Positions 25,693-34,078 of a DNA stretch of 64,000 nucleotides are shown here, one piece after another; position 1 is the first letter of the stretch; each line of letters starts with the position of its first letter. The position numbers and the translations under genes were made by a program. The notes under the pieces were generated by a model. The model was not told the origin of the DNA. It ran no database searches and was given only the letters and a program-made list of their open reading frames with translations. This DNA comes from Pseudomonas turukhanskensis (GTDB lineage Bacteria; Pseudomonadota; Gammaproteobacteria; Pseudomonadales; Pseudomonadaceae), in assembly GCF_027922365.1 (NCBI RefSeq), contig NZ_BSFN01000019.1, positions 27,440-91,439 of the forward strand, written 5' to 3'.

Positions 25693-26478
25693 TTAGAACC
25701 GTCCGAGAATCATATGCGCGGCCTTGACCAGAGCCGCCACTGGTTTGCCCGCCGTCAGCGCCAGTCCATCGGCCTGGGCATTGCCGAGTACTGCCACCAG
25801 CGTGGCGCCGCCGGATAATTCCAGGCTCACCTCGGTGTCGGTCGAGCCACGGGTTACCTGCTGCACTTCGCCGTGCAGGAGGTTGTCGCTTGGCTCGGCG
25901 CTGGTGTAGTCGGCGGCGACCAATTGCACCCACGAGGCCTTGATCAACGCATGCAGGGCGGCGCCCGGTTGCAGTTCCAGGCGTGCCGTACTGTCGTGGG
26001 TGATGGAGGCCGTGAGGCGGTCGCCGCTGTTGAGTTGAAACTCCACCAGGTCATTTACCTCGCCGTTATGGATGGCCAGCACGGTGCCGAACAGTTGGTT
26101 GCGTGCGCTGGTTTTCATCCGCAGGCGCTCCATGAATTCCAGCAGCGTGGACACCCCGGCGTCATCGCCCAGGCGCTGCAAAAACAGGGCGTGTTCCTGT
26201 TGATAACGCTGGTAGGCGGCAATCAGCGCATGGCCGGCTTCTGTCAGGCGTGTGCCGCCGCCACCCTTGCCGCCGGCGCTGCGTTGCACCAGGGGGCTGC
26301 CCGAGGCGCCGTTCATGGCGTCGATGGAGTCCCAGGCAAATTTGTAGCTGATGCCCACGGCCTTGGCCGCCTGGCTGATCGAGCCGGTGGCGTCGATGGC
26401 GCGCAGCAACGCAATACGGCCCTCGCCAGCGACGTCATTACCGTTGTGGGTAATCCAGAATTGACCTTCGAGTTTCAT
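25693..26478 (-). CDS. modE: Molybdate-responsive regulator ModE
   Basis: The 261-residue protein from ATG 26478 (MKLEGQFWITHNG) has a LysR-like winged helix (GRIALLRAIDATGSISQAAK, ISYKFAWDSIDAMN) with the Gly-rich wing GGKGGGGTRLTEAG, then two MOP/TOBE molybdate-binding repeats (about residues 125-190 and 198-258; SARNQLFGTVLAI and SEPSDNLLHGEV). It represses modABC when molybdate is bound. It is divergent from modA, whose leader holds a consensus operator at 26802-26825. Confidence 0.94.
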   Translation of the reverse strand: MKLEGQFWITHNGNDVAGEGRIALLRAIDATGSISQAAKAVGISYKFAWDSIDAMNGASGSPLVQRSAGGKGGGGTRLTEAGHALIAAYQRYQQEHALFLQRLGDDAGVSTLLEFMERLRMKTSARNQLFGTVLAIHNGEVNDLVEFQLNSGDRLTASITHDSTARLELQPGAALHALIKASWVQLVAADYTSAEPSDNLLHGEVQQVTRGSTDTEVSLELSGGATLVAVLGNAQADGLALTAGKPVAALVKAAHMILGRF

Positions 26479-26654
26479 GGGTAATGCGTCAGTTCTTTCT
26501 AGGTGGCAGGGGATATTAGCATCAGATAAAAAGCATCGAGGCTGAGCCCCACGCGCGAAAATAAACCTTCTCTTACTGGGTATAGGCGCAGCCATCCGAT
26601 CTAGCTTCGACAGGATCGTCTAGCACTACACAACCCGATTAGGCGTGCCCCATT

Positions 26655-26687
26655 TTGAAAATTGACTTTAAGGTCAGAAATTTTCAA
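26655..26687. promoter_or_regulatory. Inverted repeat of unknown role between modE and modA
   Basis: TTGAAAATT (26655-26663) and AATTTTCAA (26679-26687) are exact inverses, 15 bases apart, enclosing TGAC...GTCA, a second inner dyad. It differs from ModE boxes. It could be an operator for another regulator or a stem-loop. Confidence 0.5.
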
Positions 26688-26801
26688 GATGTGGACCATT
26701 GTCGGGTTGGCCCAGTAAGCAGTCGATTTCGGTTAGCTCCAAGTCGAACTTATGCCATGGCACCGGCGATCTGCCGTCCTGCTATCCGCCGTTACCCTTA
26801 G

Positions 26802-26825
26802 CGCTATATATTCAGGAATATAGCG
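26802..26825 (+). promoter_or_regulatory. ModE operator
   Basis: CGCTATAT-N8-ATATAGCG is a perfect dyad with the size and core of the ModE box (CGTTATAT-N8-type). It ends 50 bases before the modA start, in the position expected to overlap the promoter. Confidence 0.85.
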
Positions 26826-26875
26826 TAAGCGTTGAGCTATCTCATCGCAGCAAAACCAAAAACAAGGAGTTGTCC

Positions 26876-27631
26876 ATGATTCATCGTATGTCTCGCCTGG
26901 TTGTCGCCTTATCCGCCACGTTTGCCTTGAGCGGTGCCTTTGCTGGTGAAGTCCAGGTGGCTGTGGCTGCCAACTTCACCGCCCCTATCCAGGCGCTGGC
27001 CGCTGATTTCGAGAAAGACACGGGCCACAAGCTGGTGGCTTCCTACGGCGCTACCGGCCAGTTTTATGCCCAGATCAAAAATGGCGCGCCGTTCGACGTG
27101 TTCCTGGCGGCCGACGACACCACGCCTGCCAAACTGGAAAGCGAGGGCGAGACCGTCAAGGGGTCGCGCTTTACCTACGCCATTGGTTCCCTGGCGCTGT
27201 GGTCGGCCAAGGAAGGCTATGTGGATGACAAAGGCGACGTGCTGAAGAAAAACGCCTTCCAACACCTGGCCATCGCCAACCCGAAAGCCGCGCCTTACGG
27301 TTTGGCTGCTACCCAGGTGCTGGAAAAAATGGGCCTGACCGCCGCTGTACAGCCCAAGATCGTTGAAGGCCAGAACATCACTCAGGCCCTGCAATTTATC
27401 TCCACCGGCAACGCCGAACTGGGTTTTGTTGCGCTGTCGCAGGTGTACAAAGACGGCAAGATCACCAGCGGTTCGGCCTGGTTGGTGCCCGCCAGCCTGC
27501 ACGAGCCGATCAACCAGGACGCGGTCATTCTGAACAAAGGCAAAGACAGCGCGGCAGCCAAAGCGCTGGTTGAATACCTGCACGGTGCCAAGGCCGCTGC
27601 TGTGATTAAATCCTACGGTTACCAACTCTAA
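26876..27631 (+). CDS. modA: Molybdate ABC transporter, periplasmic binding protein
   Basis: The 251-residue precursor starts at ATG 26876 with AAGGAG at 26864. Signal peptide (LVVALSATFALSGAFAG), then VQVAVAANFTAPIQALA, SYGATGQFYAQIKNGAPFDVFLAADDTTP and IANPKAAPYGLAA, the oxyanion-binding segments of ModA. It captures molybdate or tungstate in the periplasm and delivers it to ModBC. First gene of modABC, under ModE control by the upstream operator. Confidence 0.95.
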   Translation: MIHRMSRLVVALSATFALSGAFAGEVQVAVAANFTAPIQALAADFEKDTGHKLVASYGATGQFYAQIKNGAPFDVFLAADDTTPAKLESEGETVKGSRFTYAIGSLALWSAKEGYVDDKGDVLKKNAFQHLAIANPKAAPYGLAATQVLEKMGLTAAVQPKIVEGQNITQALQFISTGNAELGFVALSQVYKDGKITSGSAWLVPASLHEPINQDAVILNKGKDSAAAKALVEYLHGAKAAAVIKSYGYQL

Positions 27632-27650
27632 GGTCTGAGGAATTCTGCCG

Positions 27651-28331
27651 ATGTCATTGACCAGCGCTGATTTCGCTGCGATCTGGTTGACCCTGCAATT
27701 GGCATCGCTTACCACCGTGCTTTTGCTGGTGATCGGTACGCCCATTGCCTGGTGGCTGGCGCGTACCCGTTCCCGGCTAAAGGGGCCGGTGGCCGCCGTG
27801 GTGGCACTGCCGCTGGTGTTGCCACCGACGGTGATCGGCTTTTATCTGCTGATCACCCTCGGCCCCCACGGCTTTATTGGGCAACTCACCCAGAGCCTGG
27901 GCCTGGGCATTTTGCCGTTCAGTTTTGCAGGTTTGGTGGTCGGCTCGGTCTTCTACTCCATGCCCTTTGTGGTGCAGCCCATTCAAAATGCTTTCGAGGC
28001 CATCGGCGAGCGGCCGCTGGAAGTGGCGGCCACGTTACGGGCCAGCCCGCTCGATACGTTTTTCAGCGTGGCGCTGCCCATGGCCCGGCCAGGCTTTTTA
28101 ACCGCCGCCATTCTGGGCTTCGCCCACACCATTGGTGAGTTCGGCGTGGTGCTGATGATTGGCGGCAATATTCCGGACAAAACCCGCGTGGTGTCGGTGC
28201 AGATCTTCGATCACGTCGAGGCCATGGAATACGCCCAGGCCCACTGGCTGGCGGGGGGCATGCTGGTGTTCTCCTTCGTTATCTTGCTGGTGTTGCAGGC
28301 CAAGGGCCGGACAAAGGCGGTAGTTCGATGA
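27651..28331 (+). CDS. modB: Molybdate ABC transporter, permease
   Basis: The 226-residue protein has about five membrane helices and the inner-membrane component loop (EVAATLRASPLDTFFSVALP) that docks on the ATPase. N-terminal LTSADFAAIWLTLQLAS and PLVLPPTVIGFYLL match ModB. It follows modA by 19 bases and overlaps modC by four (ATGA at 28328). Confidence 0.95.
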   Translation: MSLTSADFAAIWLTLQLASLTTVLLLVIGTPIAWWLARTRSRLKGPVAAVVALPLVLPPTVIGFYLLITLGPHGFIGQLTQSLGLGILPFSFAGLVVGSVFYSMPFVVQPIQNAFEAIGERPLEVAATLRASPLDTFFSVALPMARPGFLTAAILGFAHTIGEFGVVLMIGGNIPDKTRVVSVQIFDHVEAMEYAQAHWLAGGMLVFSFVILLVLQAKGRTKAVVR

Positions 28332-29422
28332 GCGACGATGGGATGATCGACGCGCGCTTTAAAGTCGACTATTCAGGCTTTGGCCTGGACGTCGATCTGC
28401 AGATTCCCGGCCGCGGCGTCACTGCCTTGTTTGGCGAGTCCGGCTCCGGCAAAACCACTTGCCTGCGCTGTGTGGCCGGGCTTGAACGTGCCAACCACGG
28501 CTACCTGCGGGTAAACGGCGAACTGTGGCAAGACAGCGCCGTAGGCTTTTTTCTGCCCACGCACCAACGTGCCTTGGGCTATGTATTTCAGGAAGCCAGC
28601 CTGTTCGCCCACCTGACGGTGCGGCGCAATCTGGAGTTCGGTTTCAAGCGCATTGGCGGCGCAGCGCAGCGGGTGAAGCTGGCCCAGGCCGTCGAACTCT
28701 TGGGCATCGATCATTTGCTTGAGCGCATGCCCGAACACCTGTCCGGCGGCGAGCGCCAGCGCGTCGGCATAGCGCGCGCCTTGCTTACCAGCCCGAAGCT
28801 GCTGCTGATGGACGAGCCGCTGGCGGCGCTGGACCACAAACGTAAAAACGAGATTCTGCCGTACCTGGAACGGCTGCACGACGAGCTGGATATTCCCGTG
28901 CTGTATGTCAGCCATGCCCCGGCTGAAGTAGCGCGCCTGGCCGATCATCTGGTGTTGTTGGCCGAGGGCCGCGCTGTTGCCAGTGGCCCGGTGAGCGAGT
29001 TGATGGCGCGACTGGACTTGCCCCTGGCCCAAAGCGACGACGCCGGCGTGGTGGTGCAGGCGCAGGTGCGCGCGTTCAACGCCGACTATCAATTGCTGAG
29101 CCTTGGGTTTGCCGCCAGCGAGTTACGTATTCAGGTTGCCCACGCGCCGCTGCCCGTGGGCAAACAGATGCGCTTCAAGGTGCAGGCACGGGATGTCAGC
29201 CTGGCCCTGGAAAAACCGGCCCACAGCAGCATTCTCAATGTGTTGCCGGTAACCGTGGTGGCTGAGGTTGCCGCGCAAAACAGCGCCCACGTGCTGGTGC
29301 AGCTGGATATGCAGGGCACGCCCCTTTTGGCGCGGATCACGCGTTTTTCCCGGGATCAGCTTGAATTGAAAGTCGGCCAGGCTCTTTGGGCCCAGGTAAA
29401 GTCGGTCGCCGTGCTGGCCTAA
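28328..29422 (+). CDS. modC: Molybdate ABC transporter, ATP-binding protein
   Basis: The 364-residue protein has Walker A GESGSGKTT, the Q-loop region YVFQEASLFAHLTV, signature LSGGERQRVGIARAL, Walker B LLLMDEPLAALD and the H-loop in LYVSHAPAEVARLAD. A C-terminal MOP/TOBE domain (about residues 295-360) can bind molybdate and gate transport. It completes the modABC operon. Confidence 0.95.
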   Translation: MSDDGMIDARFKVDYSGFGLDVDLQIPGRGVTALFGESGSGKTTCLRCVAGLERANHGYLRVNGELWQDSAVGFFLPTHQRALGYVFQEASLFAHLTVRRNLEFGFKRIGGAAQRVKLAQAVELLGIDHLLERMPEHLSGGERQRVGIARALLTSPKLLLMDEPLAALDHKRKNEILPYLERLHDELDIPVLYVSHAPAEVARLADHLVLLAEGRAVASGPVSELMARLDLPLAQSDDAGVVVQAQVRAFNADYQLLSLGFAASELRIQVAHAPLPVGKQMRFKVQARDVSLALEKPAHSSILNVLPVTVVAEVAAQNSAHVLVQLDMQGTPLLARITRFSRDQLELKVGQALWAQVKSVAVLA

Positions 29423-29437
29423 AAAATGGAGAGCGCC

Positions 29438-29746
29438 ATGCTGGAAAAACTCGACACCTGCCGCGCCCTGGAAGAACAACTCTGCGCCGGCCAACACTGG
29501 CCGCCGGAGCTGCGGGCGGCGCTGCATGAGCTGCTGGAAAAAATCACCCTGGCCGGGCATGAAATCAACCTGCTGAGCCTGGGCCTGTTTCTCGCCGACT
29601 TTGTGCCGCGCCATAGCCTGGACCGCGCCGAAGAGTGGCAGGAGCGGGCGGCCAAGCGCTGGCTGAGCCATAGCAAACCGCTGCTGATCGAGCGCCTGGC
29701 GGACTTTTTTATTGGCGCTGATGCGGCCTACAGCAAGCCTTCGTAA
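29438..29746 (+). CDS. Hypothetical protein downstream of modC
   Basis: A 102-residue, mostly helical, soluble protein (LEKLDTCRALEEQLCAG, LRAALHELLEKITLAGHEIN, LLIERLADFFIGADA). ATG 29438 is preferred to ATG 29426 because GGAGAG precedes it. It follows modC by 15 bases and is likely co-transcribed with modABC, but I do not recognise the family. Its last 19 bases overlap the convergent DUF3010 gene. Confidence 0.65.
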   Translation: MLEKLDTCRALEEQLCAGQHWPPELRAALHELLEKITLAGHEINLLSLGLFLADFVPRHSLDRAEEWQERAAKRWLSHSKPLLIERLADFFIGADAAYSKPS

Positions 29747-30147
29747 GCCAGGTCGTAGGCTTTACCCAAGTCGATGGTGGTCGGCTTCTGTGCCTTGCTG
29801 TCGCCGGCCTTGCGGTCGGTAGCTTTCATAGTGGCCGGGTGCGCGAAGTCCACCGGCACGGGCGAGCAGGCCAGCAGCACGCCTTCAAGCAAAAACGTTC
29901 CGGCGCCGCCGGCACCCTGGCCCGCTGTGGCCCGGCGGTTAAGCACCAGCTTTTCAATCTTGTTGGCCGCACAGAATGCTTGCAGCGCCTGAACAAACGC
30001 CGCCACGTCTTCGCGGGTGGGGTTCTTCGCCACGGCCAACTTGTTTAATTTTTCCGCCACCAGGCTATGGCTGGCGCGCGTGCCGCTCAGGGTGACGATG
30101 CGCGCTTCATTGGCCTTCAACAGCAGGCCTGCGACCACGCTACTCAA
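29728..30147 (-). CDS. DUF3010 family protein
   Basis: The 139-residue protein has an RNase-H/actin-like beginning (VAGLLLKANEARIVTLSGTR), NKIEKLVLNRRATAGQGAGG in the middle and VPVDFAHPATMK, the pattern of DUF3010 proteins. No catalytic role is established. It overlaps the upstream small gene by four bases (ATGA at 30144), so the pair is co-translated. Confidence 0.7.
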   Translation of the reverse strand: MSSVVAGLLLKANEARIVTLSGTRASHSLVAEKLNKLAVAKNPTREDVAAFVQALQAFCAANKIEKLVLNRRATAGQGAGGAGTFLLEGVLLACSPVPVDFAHPATMKATDRKAGDSKAQKPTTIDLGKAYDLAYEGLL

Positions 30148-30371
30148 CGTTTGCCCATCGAGCGACGCGTGCCATTGGGCGCGCGGCCCGGCTTCTTGTC
30201 GTGGTTGGACTTGTCGATGGGCTTGTAGCCCAACTGGGTTTTGTCCTGCGCGCCTTTGGCAAACGCCGAGAAGGGAAAGCTGAAACCGGCTTTCTTTTCG
30301 GCAGGGGCGGTGGTGGCATCCACTTCGCTCGGTTGTTCAGGCTGGTCGGGCGAAGGTGTTGGGGTGGTCAT
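30144..30371 (-). CDS. Small Pro-rich, basic-tailed hypothetical protein
   Basis: A 75-residue polar protein with a Pro/Glu-rich N-terminus (MTTPTPSPDQPEQPSE), a short FSFPFSAFAKG segment and a basic tail (DKKPGRAPNGTRRSMGKR). It is probably disordered. It is the first gene of a two-gene unit with the DUF3010 gene. Family not recognised. Confidence 0.65.
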   Translation of the reverse strand: MTTPTPSPDQPEQPSEVDATTAPAEKKAGFSFPFSAFAKGAQDKTQLGYKPIDKSNHDKKPGRAPNGTRRSMGKR

Positions 30372-30443
30372 TGGAGGAGTCCGGGGAGGTATTAAAAGAA
30401 GAGAGCAGGCATCACGGCCAAAACCGCGATGCCCTTGGTGGTA

Positions 30444-31145
30444 TCAGCCCGACAACCCGACGTACACGTTCTGCACGTCGTCATGGTTATCCAGCGCTTC
30501 AAGGAAGGCTTCAACTTCTTCCATTTGCGCCTCGGTCAGCGAAGTCACCGGGTTTTTCGGGCGGTAGCCCAGGCTTGCCGAGTTCACGGTAAAACCGTGG
30601 TCGGGCAGGGCGCGGCTGACGGCGTCGAGGTCGGTGGGCTCGGTAATAAACAAGGTGGCGCCTTCTTCGGCCGGCTCAAAGTCTTGAGCGCCGGCTTCGA
30701 TAGCGGCTTCTTCCGGGTCGGCAGCACCTTCGGGGCTGGCTTCGATCATGCCCACGTGGTCGAAGTCCCAGGTAACCGAACCTGAAGCGCCCATCTGGCC
30801 CTTGCGAAACAGCACGCGAATTTCGGCGACGGTGCGGTTGATGTTGTCGGTCAGGCACTCAATGATCACCGGCACCTGGTGCGGCGCGAAGCCTTCGTAG
30901 GTGGCGTGGTGAAAGGTCACGGTGTCGCCCAACAGCCCCGCACCCTTCTTGATGGCACGTTCCAGGGTTTCTTTGGGCATCGACGCCTTTTTCGACTGGT
31001 GGATGGCCAAACGCAGCTTGGGGTTGAGGTCCGGGTCGGCGCCGTTACGGGCGGCGATCATGATTTCCTTGACCAGGCGGCCAAAAATCTTGCCCCTGGC
31101 GTTGGCGGCGGCTTCTTTAGGTTTGGCTTTCCACTGTGCGCCCAT
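30444..31145 (-). CDS. YebC/PmpR-type regulator (YeeN-like)
   Basis: The 233-residue protein shows the three-domain YebC fold: ANARGKIFGRLVKEIMIAAR, then KKASMPKETLERAIKKGAG, and VPVIIECLTDNINRTVAEIR. The N-terminus MGAQWKAKPKEAA is the YeeN-like subgroup rather than MAGHSKW of canonical YebC. YebC proteins have been described as transcription regulators and as translation factors easing polyproline stalling; which applies here is open. Monocistronic. Confidence 0.9.
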   Translation of the reverse strand: MGAQWKAKPKEAAANARGKIFGRLVKEIMIAARNGADPDLNPKLRLAIHQSKKASMPKETLERAIKKGAGLLGDTVTFHHATYEGFAPHQVPVIIECLTDNINRTVAEIRVLFRKGQMGASGSVTWDFDHVGMIEASPEGAADPEEAAIEAGAQDFEPAEEGATLFITEPTDLDAVSRALPDHGFTVNSASLGYRPKNPVTSLTEAQMEEVEAFLEALDNHDDVQNVYVGLSG

Positions 31146-31415
31146 TGCTGGCTCTCTTGCTCTGACGGGTAAGTAAGGCTCGTGGCGCGGTTTAGGGCTG
31201 CCTGGGGGCAGGAAAACCAGGGCGACGAAATAAGGTTGCCGATTTTAGTCGGTCTGCCGCCGGCTCGCACCCCCTCAAATCGAGTTGCCTGTCGTATGGC
31301 CAAGGCTCGACTGTTTAACACTTTTGCGTAAAAGCGATGACAGGGCTCTAGCAGGGTCGCATCATTCAGCGTCCTTTTTCCTACAACTTACTTCGAACCG
31401 GACTGCCAACGGCTT

Positions 31416-32210
31416 ATGCCCACTCCCTTTGCTCCCGTCTCGCTTGGCTATGCGGCCCTCTCGGTCAGTGGCCGGGTGCGCTCGCACAACGAAGATGCGG
31501 TGCTCTGCTGCCCGGCCCTGAGCCTGTGGGCGGTGGCCGATGGCATGGGTGGCCACCAGCGCGGTGAAGTGGCCAGCGCATTGGCGCTGGACACCCTGCT
31601 CGAAGCGGTGCAACAGGGCGAAACCCTGGAGCGCGCCGTACACAGCGGCAATGCCGCCATTATTTGCGCCGGTGAGCAGGACGCCGACTCCGCAGGCATG
31701 GGCACCACCCTGGTGGCTGCCAAATTCACCGGCGCGCAGTTCGAACTGGCCTGGGTCGGTGACAGCCGCGCTTATCGCGTGAGCGGGCAGGGCATCGAGC
31801 AGGTCAGCCGCGACCACAGCCTGGTGCAGGAGTTGGTCGACAGCGGCCAGCTCAGCCCGGCCGAAGCGCGCAATCACCCGCGCCGCAATGTGGTCACCCG
31901 CTGCCTGGGCCAGCCCGAGCTGGAGCTGGAAGTCAGCCTGGTACAGGGCACGCTGGCGCCAGGCGAGTTACTGCTGCTGTGCAGCGATGGCCTTACCGGC
32001 GAAGTACGCGATGAGCAGATTCAGCAGCTATGCGCCGCTGCGAGCACCCTGGACGAGTTGGTGGAACAGTTGATTGCCCGCGCCAACGAGGCCGGTGGGC
32101 GCGACAATATTTCGTGCATCGTGATCGGCCTCGCAGTCGTGGAACAAATCGGCGCGAATCAGCGCCCGCAAAGTTTCCTGCGGAAACTTTTGAATCTAGG
32201 AAAACTCTGA
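31416..32210 (+). CDS. PP2C-type Ser/Thr protein phosphatase
   Basis: The 264-residue protein contains the PP2C metal motifs in order: RSHNEDAVL, VADGMGGHQRGEVAS, GMGTTLVAA, WVGDSRAYR, DHSLVQELV, LCSDGLTGEV and GGRDNISCIVI. All metal-binding Asp are present, so it should be an active Mn/Mg-dependent phosphatase. It lies upstream of a Ser/Thr kinase and a double-FHA protein on the same strand, so it probably reverses that kinase's phosphorylation, like Stp1/PppA. Confidence 0.93.
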   Translation: MPTPFAPVSLGYAALSVSGRVRSHNEDAVLCCPALSLWAVADGMGGHQRGEVASALALDTLLEAVQQGETLERAVHSGNAAIICAGEQDADSAGMGTTLVAAKFTGAQFELAWVGDSRAYRVSGQGIEQVSRDHSLVQELVDSGQLSPAEARNHPRRNVVTRCLGQPELELEVSLVQGTLAPGELLLLCSDGLTGEVRDEQIQQLCAAASTLDELVEQLIARANEAGGRDNISCIVIGLAVVEQIGANQRPQSFLRKLLNLGKL

Positions 32211-32348
32211 CAATTTGTTGGAAAATGCCCCGAATCTCAGAGAATGTTCGCTGAGCGCATTTATGAACCAACGGGCGGCACTGCCGACGCTCCACTCGCC
32301 CCTGACCTAGAGCCTTCGGGCTGATAACTACAAGACACGCACCTTCTT

Positions 32349-33980
32349 ATGAATGACAGCTTGCTAGAAATTCCCGGTTACTCGGTGCACGGCCGTTTGG
32401 GCAAAGGCGGCATGGCCGAGGTGTACCTGGCCACCCAGGAGTCGTTGCATCGCCAGGTGGCGATCAAGGTGCTGCTCAGCGCCGACGACGAAGCCTTCAG
32501 CAAGCGCTTTATCAAAGAAGGGCACATCGTTGCCTCGCTGCATCACCCCTCGATCATCACCATTTATGACATCGACCAGCTGCCCGATGGCCGTTATTAC
32601 CTGGCCATGGAGTTTGTCGCCGGTGGCGATCTGGCCCAGCACAAGGGCGAAAAAATCGAGGCGCAACGCGCGCTGACCATCGTGCGGCAGATCGCCAGCG
32701 GCCTGGCCGTAGTGCATGACAAAGGCATGGTGCACCGCGATATCAAGCCGGCCAATATCCTGTTCCGCGCCGATGGCACGGCGGTAATTACCGACTTTGG
32801 CATCGCCAAGGAACTGGACCTCAACAGCGAACTTACCCACTTCAATGTCGCCGTCGGCAGCCCGGCCTACAGCAGCCCCGAGCAGGCCCAGTGCGAACCG
32901 TTGGATGCGCGCAGCGATATCTACAGCCTCGGCGTGATTCTGCTGGAGATGCTCACGGGCACTAACCCTTACAAGGGCGCCAGTTACACCCAGACGGTGA
33001 TGAATCATGTACAGATGCCCGCGCCGGAGTTGCCCGATCACCTGCGCCACTACCAGTTTTTGCTCAACCGCATGCTGGCCAAAGACCCGAATGACCGTTT
33101 CGCTGACTGCCATGTGCTGTTGGCCAGCCTCGCCGAACTCAATGAGCAAGACCTCGACCACACCCGCCTTGCCCCGGTGGTGCAGCTCAAGGTCAAGGAC
33201 AAGCCCCGGGGTGTCGCCAAGCTGGCGGTAGCCAATGCATCGGATGCGACTGTGCCGAAAGCCCAGCAGGGCAAATCGAAGCTGTGGATGGTGGCGTTGG
33301 GTCTGCTACTGGTGGTCGGCGCCGGCGGCGTGGGTGGTTACTACTACCAGCAACAGCAGAAAATCACCGAGTTTTTAACCCAGGGCGAACTGAGCCTGAA
33401 CGAAGGCAAGCTGGTTGACCCGCCCGAGCACAACGCCGACTACTTCTACCGCCAGGTGCTGCTGATCGACCAGAACAACAGTGACGCCCTCGATGGCCTG
33501 CAGCGGGTGCTGCAAGCGCGCATCGCCAACAGCCTTAACCTGGCGCAAAAGGCCGCCAGCGAAGACAAGCTGCTGCAACCCGAAGGCAACAATGCGGTGT
33601 TCTACTACCAGCAAGTGCTGGGCTGGTCGCCGGGCAACGAGCAGGCGCTTACCGGTTTGCAGGCAGTGGCCGAGCGCTTTTTTGACTTGAGCGAAGTGGC
33701 CTACGACAAGTTGCAGTTCGACCAGGCCTTGCAGTTGGTCAAGAGCGGCCTGGAAGCCCAGCCCGATAACGAGAAATTGCTGAAAAGCCTGGACGGCCAC
33801 GACGAGCGCGTGCGCAAAACCCAGGCAGCCATTGCGGCACGCGCTGCAGCGAAGAAAAAGGCCGCTACGGCCGCCGTGGTGCCGGTGCGCAATACCGCCC
33901 CCAGCAGTGCGCCGGCTGCGCCAAGCGAAGAAAAAAATCCGAACGTAGTCAAACGCTTGTGGAATAAACTCTTCAACTAG
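32349..33980 (+). CDS. Membrane Ser/Thr protein kinase (PknB/PpkA-like)
   Basis: The 543-residue protein has a Hanks-type kinase domain at residues 8-270: glycine loop GRLGKGGMAEVYLA, Lys in VAIKVLL, catalytic MVHRDIKPANILF, DFGIAKEL and the activation end SPAYSSPEQ. A membrane span (LWMVALGLLLVVGAGGVGG, about residue 317-335) leads to a C-terminal part of about 200 residues with two or three TPR-like helical repeats, presumably periplasmic. It likely phosphorylates the FHA protein encoded next. It has no adjoining type VI secretion genes here. Confidence 0.92.
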   Translation: MNDSLLEIPGYSVHGRLGKGGMAEVYLATQESLHRQVAIKVLLSADDEAFSKRFIKEGHIVASLHHPSIITIYDIDQLPDGRYYLAMEFVAGGDLAQHKGEKIEAQRALTIVRQIASGLAVVHDKGMVHRDIKPANILFRADGTAVITDFGIAKELDLNSELTHFNVAVGSPAYSSPEQAQCEPLDARSDIYSLGVILLEMLTGTNPYKGASYTQTVMNHVQMPAPELPDHLRHYQFLLNRMLAKDPNDRFADCHVLLASLAELNEQDLDHTRLAPVVQLKVKDKPRGVAKLAVANASDATVPKAQQGKSKLWMVALGLLLVVGAGGVGGYYYQQQQKITEFLTQGELSLNEGKLVDPPEHNADYFYRQVLLIDQNNSDALDGLQRVLQARIANSLNLAQKAASEDKLLQPEGNNAVFYYQQVLGWSPGNEQALTGLQAVAERFFDLSEVAYDKLQFDQALQLVKSGLEAQPDNEKLLKSLDGHDERVRKTQAAIAARAAAKKKAATAAVVPVRNTAPSSAPAAPSEEKNPNVVKRLWNKLFN

Positions 33981-34078
33981 TGGCAAAGTGATACTTCGCT
34001 TGCGTAACGCCCCGGCGGGCGGTGCGCGGGGGATTATCTGGCCTCCGCTGGCTGTCATTTCTCAAGGTCGTGCCGTAT

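Larger units (their letters stand above)
26479..26875. other. modE / modA divergent regulatory region
   Basis: A 397-base non-coding region carrying, left to right, the modE promoter side, an unexplained inverted repeat (26655-26687), and the ModE operator (26802-26825) before modA. No Moco-riboswitch-like structure was recognised. Confidence 0.6.
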
